Source: Hanleya hanleyi
Lineage: Eukaryota; Mollusca; Polyplacophora; Lepidopleurida; Hanleyidae
Length of the DNA stretch: 64,000 bases
NCBI GenBank assembly: GCA_036873755.1
Contig: JAVTVY010019504.1
Span: forward strand, 1-64,000
Direction: 5' to 3'
The notes beneath the pieces were generated by a model that was given only the letters and a program-made list of their open reading frames with translations, did no database searches and was not told where the DNA came from. Both the position numbers and the translations under genes were made by a program. Below, piece after piece: positions 34,123-44,139 of this stretch. Positions within the stretch are counted from its first letter, which is position 1. Each line of letters starts with the position of its first letter.

Positions 34123-35851
34123 TCATACGTTCAGTAAGGTGTGGCTATTGAGCTGGTTTGTTGTCGCACACTTAACATTTGTAAGGTTTCTTTGAATATG
34201 TTGACGTTTTATATGGTCAGTGACGTTTCGCTTTCGGGCTGTTCTGTATTCACACATGGAGCATTTGAAAGGCTTCTCTCCTGTGTGACTTCTCATATGT
34301 TCTGTAATTTGTCGCTCTGTAGTTCCTCCATATTCACACAAAGGACATTTCAATGGTTTCTCTCCAGTGTGAGTTTTCATGTGTGCAGTGATATGTTGTT
34401 TATCATTTGCTCTATACTCACACATAGAACACCTGTAAGGTTTCTCTCCAGTATGGGTCTTCATATGTGCAGTGAGATGTTGTTTTCGAGTTCCCCTGTA
34501 CTCGCACTCCGGACACTTGTAGGGTTTCTCCCCGGTGTGAATTTTCAAATGTTCAGTGATATGATGCTTTCGAGCTGCCCTGTACTCACACATTGGACAA
34601 GGGTAAGGTTTCTCCCCGGTATGAATCATCATATGATCATCTAATTGCTTTCGTAGTGCAAATCTGTACCCACACACCGAGCACATAAATGCTTTATCTC
34701 CGTTGTGAATATTCTTGCGGTGTGCCGCAAGAAGGGTTGGCTTGGAACACATGTAATCGCAAGCAGAACATGCGAGGGTTTTCTCGGCATGGCTTCTCGT
34801 ATGTTCAGTTAGCGTTTCCTTTCGGGCTGCTCTGTACTCACAAAATGAGCATTTGTATGGTTTCTCTCCAGTGTGGGTTCGTATATGTTCGTCCAATCGG
34901 AACTTTCGGGTAGCACTGTAATCGCAATCTGAGCACTTGTAAGGTTTATCCCCTGCGTGATTTCTCATATGTGCATGCAGTCCCTGCCTATATGTGTATC
35001 TTTTCTCACAGGTTGGGCATATAAAAGGTTTCTGTTCGCTGTGAACAGCCATATGTGAGGTCAGACTGTACGATATTGAACACCTATAATCGCAAACGGA
35101 ACAAGCGTAAGGTTTATGTCCGGTGTGAGTTCTCATGTGATAGATAAGAGATTGCTTCCACAATGCCGCATAATCACATAATGAACATTTGTGAGGCTTC
35201 CCTGCTGAGTGATTTTTCATGTGTTTATTCAAAGAGATTTGCGTTGGACACTTTCGCCCACACTCTGAACACACGAACGTCCCCTCTCCGTTGTGAACAA
35301 TCATGTGAGAGGCAAGCCTTTGCGATGTTGCGCACATGTATCGGCAAACAGAGCAGCTGTGTGGTTTCTCTCCATTGTGAATTCTCATGTGAGCTGAGTC
35401 TTTCCTGTCGTAAACACCTGTATCCACATATGTGACACATGTATTGTTTCTCTCCACTGTGTGTTTTCATATGAGCAGTAAGGCGGTTCTGTTCCGTAAA
35501 CCTGTACTCACAAACTGAACACTTGAAAGGTTTATCCCCAGTGTGAGTTCTCGCATGTCTCGTCAGAGCGCCACGTGATATACATCGGTGTTCACACACT
35601 GCACATTTGTAAGGCTTCTCCCCAGTGTGAGTTCTTATGTGTCTGGTTAGGCGAGACTGTGTTGTACAGCTGTAGTCACACAGGGAGCACTTGTAAGGTT
35701 TCTCGCCAGTGTGGGTTAGCATGTGCCTGGTCAGGTGACTCTTTGCTTTACAGCTATATTCACACACTGAGCACTTGTGTTTTTTATCCCTAGAGCAAGT
35801 AGTGCGGGAAGTGAACAGTTTTTCAGCAGCAGGAGTTAGATTACATGCCAT
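34123..35851 (-). CDS. Large C2H2 zinc-finger protein, about 19 fingers, one frameshift
   Basis: Probably a nuclear DNA-binding protein. The first in-frame ATG is at 35851 (A at -3; a stop lies a few codons upstream), giving a short N-terminus (MACNLTPAAEKLF...) with no recognised partner domain. Five fingers (CSVC, CSLC, CAVC, CSVC, CHIC) run to about 35390, where the frame slips between RLSSH and MRIH of finger five: two bases are missing (or one extra) near 35386-35395. Fourteen more fingers follow to about 34200, nearly all with TGEKP-type linkers. The last six have near-identical recognition helices (RKHHITE, RKQHLTA, DKQHITA), a sign of recent finger duplication. The tail after the last finger (QRNLTNVKC...) runs into decayed array. 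The frameshift could be an assembly error, a polymorphism or true inactivation; with 18 otherwise perfect fingers I lean to error or very recent loss. Confidence 0.8.
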
Positions 35852-36667
35852 ACTGGTCACGTGTTTTCAATCTCAGTTTTATCATACACCGTGAAGATTG
35901 GCAGTCACGTAAATCGTGAATGAAGTTTCTCGTGAATCGCCGTTTGAAAACTCGATTTATCTTTTCAAATTTTCAAGAAGAAAGCCGGCATTGTGATTGG
36001 CTTGGAGAAAATTGGAAGGACGAAGCAACGAATCACCGAAATCTTGAGCGCTAAAAACACAAACTTCTCCAATGCAAATCAAGTCTACTGTTGAAATCCG
36101 CGATTTGGAACAAACCAACTTATGGCAGTGGCACACACAACTGATAAACAAAAGACTTGTCTCTCATATGTACATGTAGTTCTACCTTTAGCCCAGTATT
36201 TCACATAGGGTATCGTATCCTTGCACGACGCTTTATGTTAAACTTACATGTAGCTAGCCTAAATTATTCACAAATCTAAGTTGTAAAACACGACTTGATT
36301 TTCCGATTTCTGGTCGGCGTCGATGCGCGCGACAAACAGTTTTACTCAGTCAAAACTCAGACTTTCTAAAGCAGCGGAACACGGAACAATAATTCCATCG
36401 ATTCTAATGATTGGTATGATAATTACACTGTTGTTTTTTTCCTACTTCCTGATTTCCAGAGAAACGAATAATCTGTTTATTTGGAAGTGATTTGTGTATA
36501 GTTAGATTGGTTGTGAAATCGACCCCCTTCACCCCAGCAATACCCCATCACTTCTTTGTCCACCACCATTCGTACCATTCCCCTCTTAATTTTATCCTTA
36601 GTATATTTGCAGATCTGTGCCGTGCAGTTGTCTCGAATGTGACATTCCTGCTCCGGTGTAGATTGAT
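35852..36667. other. Upstream region of zinc-finger gene; no gene seen
   Basis: Presumed promoter/5' UTR for the finger gene, which runs leftwards from 35851. No TATA box or other site stands out. A 64-codon frame at 35957-36151 is not recognised. Confidence 0.35.
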
Positions 36668-36892
36668 ATGCGACCAAGCGCCGCGGAAAGGCGACTACAA
36701 CAACAACAGCAACAACATGCCACATCATCATGCAGGATCGATCTTGAAGTTGAAGTCGGCGAAAGCTACCGCTGTGAATGCTTTCCACAAGATCAAGTGT
36801 TGGGAGGGTCCAACTCTCTCGCGGATGAGAGGGGTCAGGAATTCAGCTGCTTGGGTTACGGTTGGCCCACAGTTGAATATGCAAGTGTGCAG
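36668..36892 (+). CDS. Possible first exon (speculative)
   Basis: An ATG at 36668 opens a frame with a CAA/CAG run coding for six Gln and reaches a fair splice donor (GTGCAG|GTTAGT) at 36892. An overlapping frame (ATG inside CAACAACATGCC) is also open to the same donor, so the reading is ambiguous. No family is recognised and no downstream exon was found. It lies divergently about 0.8 kb from the finger gene's start. Confidence 0.22.
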
Positions 36893-36964
36893 GTTAGTTG
36901 GAATATCACAGGCCTTGAAATATGAAAATGGAAAGAGAGCGGATGGGATAGCTTTTGCAGGCGC

Positions 36965-37730
36965 AGCGGAACGACTTGGATATGGGGGGGGGGGGCAGAC
37001 GGGGGGGGGACAGGGAGACAGGGGGCTCCCTGTCCCACCCTTAGACGGGGGGGGCCTCCCCCAAAACTTGTTGGCATTTTAGACTTGATTTAACGCACTT
37101 TGGCGCTTCTGAGAACTTTGAAATGGATAGCATATATCTCGCAATAAAACCGTCGCAATAAAACCGACTCGTAAGCGCTAAAAAAAAAATAATCCAATCG
37201 GCGTTCTTCAATGAAATTTCCCTCACGTTGCTTTGAAAATAATATTCGCCGATGATATCTGTCAACTATACCCACCCACCCAAGTGAAAAATTACAGTGT
37301 GAACACAACTTTAGACCATTGAAGATATTCAACGAATAAGTGTATAGTGTTCGGCATACTGGGATACACACAAGTAAGTCATCTTCACACAATTATTATT
37401 TTTTTATTTTCCTCAAGGCGTAGATACTTTTATGCCATCGATCGTTCAGTAATTCAAGAATTATATGTATACAACACAAACTATTGATGGACATTGAGCT
37501 GTTCGTTGATTAGACAGAACCAACTTCGTGGAGAAGTTGAGACATGATCGCATATTCCAGTGTTTTAAATGTAAACACGGTCAATACTTGGAGCTTCTGA
37601 AGATGTGATCGAGAGGACGGGGGTACAGTACTACTCCCCCGGAAAATTTTGGAATTTCACCCGCTCTTTTCATATTGAGGGGGCCGGGCCCCCGCTGGTC
37701 CCCCCGGCTCCGCCGCGCCTGTTTTATGTG
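36965..37730. repeat. G/C-run transposon-end fragments
   Basis: 36980-37065 consists of long G runs plus GACAGGGAGAC and CTCCCTGTCCC (locally self-complementary). 37620-37725 has GGGGGCCGGGCCCCCGC and CCCCCCGGCTCCGCC. Both resemble degenerate ends of DNA elements. 37081-37600 between them holds no gene I can see. Confidence 0.35.
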
Positions 37731-38185
37731 AAAATTTTAGATAGATTTGCAAGATTACAAAAGCAAGATTTAGGAGGGATAACTGTTATTCCTAAAAGGA
37801 AAAGCATATTTTGGGATATTTAAGGAGAGGGAACTTTCACTCTCCCGAAATCAAGGAAGGATATGATGGTAGAACACTCTCCGATGCGTGGCTGCATCAT
37901 CATGTGCTCAAGGATTATATATTTGCTTGGGCATAATTGTGCTGGTTCATGGGTGACTACGATGGTTGTAGCCGCCATTTGGCCAGTGTTATTTTCATAT
38001 CAGACTCCATGTAGCCCCCCACCTTTGTTCTCGCTGGGTGCTTATTTCTCGACAACCGATTCAAAATCAATTATGAGTTCTTGAAGTGAGATAGCAGGAA
38101 GTTTGGATCGACAGGGTTTCGAAAAGTAAATCTATGGGAACAAGTGTTTGGCATACAAGTTGTATTCATATTTATCAGCCTATCA

Positions 38186-38260
38186 TTATGATAGCTATAT
38201 AGCTGAAATATTGCTGAACGCGACATTAAACCTTTATTCTCTCTCTCTCTCTCTCTCTCC

Positions 38261-38306
<46 letters not shown>
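38186..38306 (+). repeat. SINE-type tail plus (CT)n microsatellite
   Basis: ATAGCTATATAGCTGAAAT, ATTGCTGAACGCGACATTAA, then a near-perfect (CT)n of 69 bases (38238-38306). Same tail type as at 25790-25875. Confidence 0.65.
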
Positions 38307-38307
<1 letters not shown>

Positions 38308-38322
38308 ACCGTGACAACTTAC

Positions 38323-38487
38323 CGGAGGTTTATTAAACCTTCGGAAGATTATATTGTTACCAGGCGCAAGATCAACCTCCAAACAGAATGTCTTCCCTTC
38401 TATTCGGAGGCTCAGGCTGGCGTCAGATCCGTCATTAAATATGATGCCATTGTCCACTTTTAATTTCCATTGTCCTTCGATATGGCG
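38323..38487 (-). CDS. Candidate internal exon, unknown protein
   Basis: On the minus strand a pyrimidine-containing acceptor (GTGCTACCAG) precedes a 165-base open segment that ends at a perfect donor (CCG|GTAAGT). The exon is phase 0-0 and codes for 55 residues with alternating hydrophobic/polar residues (WKLKVDNGIIF, SLSLRIEGKTFCLEVDL, NNIIFRRF), suggesting beta-strands. Neighbouring exons were not found within reach. It could be an isolated or captured exon. No family recognised. Confidence 0.4.
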
Positions 38488-39524
38488 CTGGTAGCACGCA
38501 ACTCCATAAAGAGTAGAAACGAAACAATTCAACAATCACAGACTTTAACTCAGAAAAGATAAGCGGTACGCAGTTATCATTGAGGCCAGCAATCACAATA
38601 ATTGTTATAACGTATATTGCTATGACCACAAATAAAATAAATGTAATATTGATAAAGACAACTCTCCTACTCTCATTCTTCAAAAGCTATATTATTGGAA
38701 GTCAGTTCAAAATGATAGGCTATAAGTTCGAGAGAAAAATGCAGGAACGGGATTTTCTTGTTATTTAGATATTGCACTGAAGTGGACCGAACGAACGTTA
38801 TAAGAAGCATTTTTAGAAATGTCAAACTCAGCTGGTTGTCGGGTTGTCGTAACAGAGTCTGATTTCTGACAGTTTAGGTCGAAATTTGCCACACCAGTGA
38901 ATGCATCTTGAACGAGCGCACGTGAGTGACACTGCTCCCGTATATGCAGCCCTCATATTTGATATTGTTGATTTTAGCATCATTATATAGTACTGGGCAC
39001 ATTCAGACAGTGTGCTCTTATGATTGAACCTCGGGCAATTGTTCTTCGTGCATTAATTGATCCGATAAAAAAGCAGCACTGTGCAAGAGAGTCAATATTT
39101 GAGCAGAGGCGAGTCTGCGACTCTCCCTATGAGAAGCCACGTATCCCATATGTTCTGGCTTGTAATAGTGTTTACATTATTTATTGGATCTCCACCGCAG
39201 CGCTTTCCGGAATCACGATGGGGGCAAATTAAAGAGCTCGAAACCATCTTCACGTGGCGTTTATTTGGCTAGAAAATCGTCGTAATTAAGCGGCCAGCGA
39301 TAAGAATTCTCATTGTAGGGAAGAACATCATCAGTATGGTAAACCAAGTATAATGTTATATTATATATGTTATGATCAGTCTCAGGGAACGAAGTTAATC
39401 AAAGCATAGTCCGTAAATCAACGACGTAATGTCACATTGTAACGTTCCTCCAACAAGGACGCTGAAACATTGTGGTTATACCGATCATTGCTGTGTCTAT
39501 TCATCGATGCACTATATTACTACT
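38488..39524. other. No gene seen
   Basis: Frames of 60-82 codons on both strands, none with recognisable content. Confidence 0.4.
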
Positions 39525-40020
39525 TCGTTCCGCTTATAACGTCGTTCCATCAAGGATGAATGATTGTAGTCGTTTTGTAAATTTGTTCCGCTTAGAACAT
39601 TGTTCCGTCAAGGATGAACGATCGTAGTCGTTTTGTTTGTTAATTTGTTCCACTCAAAACTTTGGTTCGTCAAGGATGAACGATTGTAGTCGTTTTGTTA
39701 ATTTGTTCCACTTAGAACATTGTTCCGTCAAGAGCTAACGATTGTAGTCGTTTTGTTAATTTGTTTCACTTAGAACATTTTTCTGTCAAGGGCGGACGAT
39801 TGTAGTCGGATTATTACTTTGTTCCACAGAAAACATCGTTCCTTCAAAGGTGAATGATTAGTTGTGTTATATTTTGTTCCACGGAAAACATGCATCAGAG
39901 GTGGACGATTGTAGTCCTGTTATTACTTTGATTCGTCGAAAACATGGTTCCGTCAAAGATGGACTATTGTAGTAGTGTTATTATTTTTGTTCCACTGACA
40001 ACATCGTTCCGTTCAACGAA
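39525..40020 (+). repeat. Eight to nine diverged tandem units, about 60 bp
   Basis: Unit core: TTTGTTCCACTTAGAACAT, GTTCCGTCAAGGATGAACG, ATTGTAGTCGTTTTGTTA. Divergence increases towards the right end. Confidence 0.8.
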
Positions 40021-40771
40021 AATATTCATGTTAGTTGACAACGAATTAACATCTTAACACCCAGAAGCTGTTTCGAATCGTGTTTAGAAATCGGGTGTTA
40101 TTTTCAATATATTACTTAGAAGCAGTTTAGCTTGAATAATATAAATCATGAGTGTGCATAGTTTTTAGTTTCTCTATGCGAGGATGATATACCGACCCTT
40201 AATTTTCCCCGTTTGTATCTTTTATATTGTAATTTTCCCGACAGAGGGTATTGTAACTCACAAATTCGCCTTTTGCATATCGTCTTATGCGCTTTTGGGA
40301 AATGTGTACCGTTGTATACACTTTAGGTTACCGTGACTTCGCACAAAATCAGATGTGTGAGTTTCACATGTGAACAATTGTGACAAATCCGGCTGCTGAT
40401 GAAGGAAAGAAGTGTAACTACGTTAAATTGGTCTCGGAAGATTTCAACGAGCAAATAGAACGGGCTTTCGAACAGGTCCGTATCTCGCCATCATTAGTTT
40501 AATAAGCTGTACAGGGAATTATAATAGCGCGTTAGAAAAATGATCATGGCTTGTAATGATCCGCGAAGGGAGTTCTGATCATTTTATACTGCTTCAGAAG
40601 AGCGTGCTCAGCTCCCCAGACGAGCACCATTCGCTTCTCCTCGCGATAAAAGAGTTTTATTTAGTTGCGACATAAGAGGCATTTATCGCTTTTCATTGAG
40701 GAAATCATTCGTGATAAGTTTATCAATCTTCTCGCCGCAAATTGGCACTTGTCAACTTGATATGAACAGCG
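40021..40771. other. No gene seen
   Basis: No repeat or frame of note. Confidence 0.4.
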
Positions 40772-40940
40772 ATTTAATATCTCTCCCTGTTTAATATCTC
40801 TCCCTGTTTAATATCTCTCCCTGATATCTCTCCCTGTTTAATATCTCTCCCTGTTTAATATCTCTCCCTGTTTAATATCTCTTCCTGTTTAATATCTCTC
40901 CCTGTTTAATATCTCTCCCTGTTTAATATCTCTCCCTGTT
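40772..40940 (+). repeat. 17-bp tandem repeat
   Basis: About ten copies of TTTAATATCTCTCCCTG, one shortened by deletion (CTGATATCTCTCC) and one with CTTCC. Confidence 0.9.
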
Positions 40941-41948
40941 TTTTATTCCCATTTTAACCTCTCTGTTCTCCCGTTTTATAGGGAAAGAAGTTGAGAAATT
41001 TGCACGTATTTATCTTACGCTCTACTGAAGTTCTGCCGTGGACATTTGATCTTTAGTGGCACGCTTTCTCACTGGTAATTATAGTTTTACTACCGGAAAT
41101 GAAGGATACTGTATAGAATATATCAGACAAATCACCACCGAACATAGCCAATTAGTATTAAACTACACAACCAACTACTTCGTATCAAGGTCGTTTTTAG
41201 ATATTTCTCTTAATTAACGCAGACAAGGAAATAAAACTAGGTGAGTTAATACAGCTTGTACGAGAGCAAATTCATACTCCATACTCATATATCAGGATTG
41301 TATCATTTACATTCACCATAATTCATGAATAAAAAAACGTCTTCCTCAGTTTTGATTTCGGAATTCTTCTCCATTTGAAAAAAATAAACATATCCCGTCC
41401 TGTTGTTTTCTTATTAATATTAAAGTTGACGAATGGTTGCATACAGGGTCAATATAGTGTTGCCCCCAAAACCAAAAATAGAACTGCATGTACATCGATG
41501 AATTAAATAGCGTTTTAGCTTGGATTAAAAGTGTTGCTATGTATCTTATATACTAGTAGATAGCGAATGATATGACTCTTGCTTGATGACAGTAATTTTG
41601 CTCACCTAATAAATATCTTTGTGTAGGTAATTATTGCGCGAGTGATCTAGAGTAAATACAATGTAATAATGGTCGATCAACATGTCAACACCTGCTTCAT
41701 GAGACCGAAGAACCGAAACAAATAAAGAACCATTTAATTTTATTTAAAATATCGTCATATTTTCCTCTGCACATTTAAACTACTCGTGCCGGTATCGGTG
41801 AATTGTTTCCTTATGTTAGACAATTGTATTATTCAGAGACTGAAATGCTGGCACACACATGCTTAGTTTATAGTTTTTCTGCTGTTCGCCGAATTCGGTC
41901 AAAGGGACATAACTGCTGTCGAATAAAATAATGTCGGTACGTCCACGG

Positions 41949-41983
<35 letters not shown>

Positions 41984-42084
41984 CATGGTGCCTTTCAATG
42001 ATACTTAAGTGGACCAGAATTTATTTCGATTCACCGACAGAAGAAAAAGGGGCTTAGAAATATACTTTTTCGGAAAGACTATGC
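40941..42084. other. No gene seen; 30-base poly-A at 41952-41981
   Basis: AT-rich. The uninterrupted A30 run could mark the 3' end of a retroposed sequence, but no body is recognised upstream. Confidence 0.4.
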
Positions 42085-42355
42085 AATGAAAATTCTTTCT
42101 CGAAAAATGTCGAAATAACTCGAAATGTCGACTTATCTAACAATTTCGAGTTTGTACATCGAAATATCTTGATGATTATTTACGAGAAGACAGTGAGATG
42201 TCTTTTTGAAATCCTGAGATATAAAGTTGAAAATTCGACCTAAGATTGAAATTCCGATTTATTATCTCCAAATTTCGAATTATCTCGAAATTCCGAATTA
42301 GTATCCTCGGGATTTCGAGTTACAGACCCGAAATTACGAGTTATGATCTGGAAAT
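42085..42355. repeat. Dispersed TCGAAATTTCGA-type repeats
   Basis: Variants of CGAAATTTCGAG/ACTCGAAAT recur in both orientations at irregular spacing, probably remnants of a decayed palindromic repeat. Confidence 0.5.
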
Positions 42356-43237
42356 TTCTTAGAAGGAATAGTATAGTCTTGGCTTTTGTACGCTTTGGTA
42401 AGATAATATGGTCTCTGCAGATACAACAAAATTCGCTGGCAAATATTTACAGTTACCTGTGATGTGATCCATTCGTACAGTTAATTAAATCCATATTTCT
42501 CCACATAAAATAATAGAAGGAAACACAGCTTTGTCCAGTATACAAGTATCGATTTTACTTACAAATTCCCAGACTCCCAGAGGTTCAGGTTCTCGTATGT
42601 ACGCATATATCGTATACTGATTTGTCGCTTATAGAAGAATCACGGTGCATTAAAGAATAAGAAAATCACAGGAAAATAGATTTTCGCAGAACTGACCGGT
42701 ATATTGGGGTGGGTAAGAGATCCGGATTGGGCGTGTCGGTGATGGGTAAATGACTGATGATGGAGCCTACCATTTCTCTTTACGCATCCTTTGGAGCAAA
42801 TGTACCTCATGCAATCGTGCCAATTCTCCTGGGTCTCAGCTCCATTATGCCAGTCAGAAATGGAAAACAATTATGACATTAACCTATAGGTCGCCATGTT
42901 TTTCAATCAAACTAGCGAAAATCTATTTTACTCTGGCTCCAATGATTATTTGGCCTGCATTTCATTTTCCTTGCTCCGGGCTGATTGAAAAAGGGAAAAA
43001 TATTTTATCTTTGTCAAAGGAAATGATTTACTGTAATGGAGAGCTAGTTTGGCAGGCTTCAGGCTGACGAGGAGTGTTAAACTATTATATTTCCCGTCAC
43101 ATGTTGGCCGGTGAAGATCGACGATGAGACCCCTGGGCACACCGTCTGTGGTGTGTATTACTGGATACCCGGGGACAGTATTCCATGTAAAGGTACCTTC
43201 CACCACAATACACGGCGACAGGCGACCACTCGTAATA
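42356..43237. other. No gene seen
   Basis: Frames of 76-110 codons overlap on opposite strands with no motif. Directly left of the large TIR element. Confidence 0.4.
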
Positions 43238-43430
43238 GTAGGCCGGCCAAGGACACGAAATGTAACTTTTGATGGCATTGTTTGTTACAAATGGGTACCC
43301 ATGCTAAATTAGTTCTTTGTGTGGTTGGGTTCAAGGTAGGAGGGGATACCACCTTGATTTTTGGCATTAAAGGTCATTTTGGGGTCACTTTTGGGGTCAA
43401 ATAAGGTCAAAATTGGTGAAAGTCGTTCCT
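43238..43430 (+). repeat. Left terminal inverted repeat
   Basis: Matches 47690-47885 inverted. The left copy lacks about a dozen bases present near the tip of the right one. Confidence 0.8.
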
Positions 43431-44139
43431 AAATTAATTTTCATTGTGATGACCGGTATACACACTAATTGGTTTTATGTACTGCAGGGTTTTAACACAG
43501 GTATGGCTAGCTCGTTAATTATTGGAATTGGGGTCATTTTATGGTCACTTTACGGGTCAAATGAGGTCAAAAATGCGGAAAATTGTTTTATTTCATATTT
43601 ATTGTGCTGTTAGTTAAGTATATTTGTATGCAGTACGTTTCAAGGTCGATGTGGATGCCAAGCCAAATTTGGCGATTGAGGTCATTCTGAGGTCATTTCG
43701 AGGTCAAACAAGATCCAAAGATGACTAAAAGTTGGGCCTTAAAACAATTTAAAACTGTTTTGTATGAAACTCCTTGTATAAGAAATGGGTATAAAATTTG
43801 AAGCAGTTCTATGGGGTAAATTTTAAGATATGTATAGTGTAGGGTATTTCAGTATTTTTGTTGTGAATTTTGGCAACATGCATTTTCTTATAGATTGGAC
43901 CTTCCCGATCAAGATAATTGTTGGTGCGAAGTTTTTTTAGGTAGTTTGAAGTAGTTTGAGTTAACCTTTTCTGGTCCAACGAAAATTGAGTGCCCTTTTG
44001 AACATTGGCGGTATCATCACAATGATTGAAAATCGAGAGCGAAGACGTTTTGTAATATTATATTTGGCTAATTTTAAGCTCATTTCTATAATTCTAGTGA
44101 TTAACCACCAGGCGTTAACTCAAAATGGCGCTCATGTGG

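Noticed and set aside
36492..37082. 196-codon frame as one gene
   Set aside because: It ends in G-run transposon debris. Only the 36668-36892 part with a donor site is retained, as a speculative exon.
39525..40940. CRISPR-like array
   Set aside because: Units are contiguous and diverged without unique spacers, and the window is plainly animal DNA.
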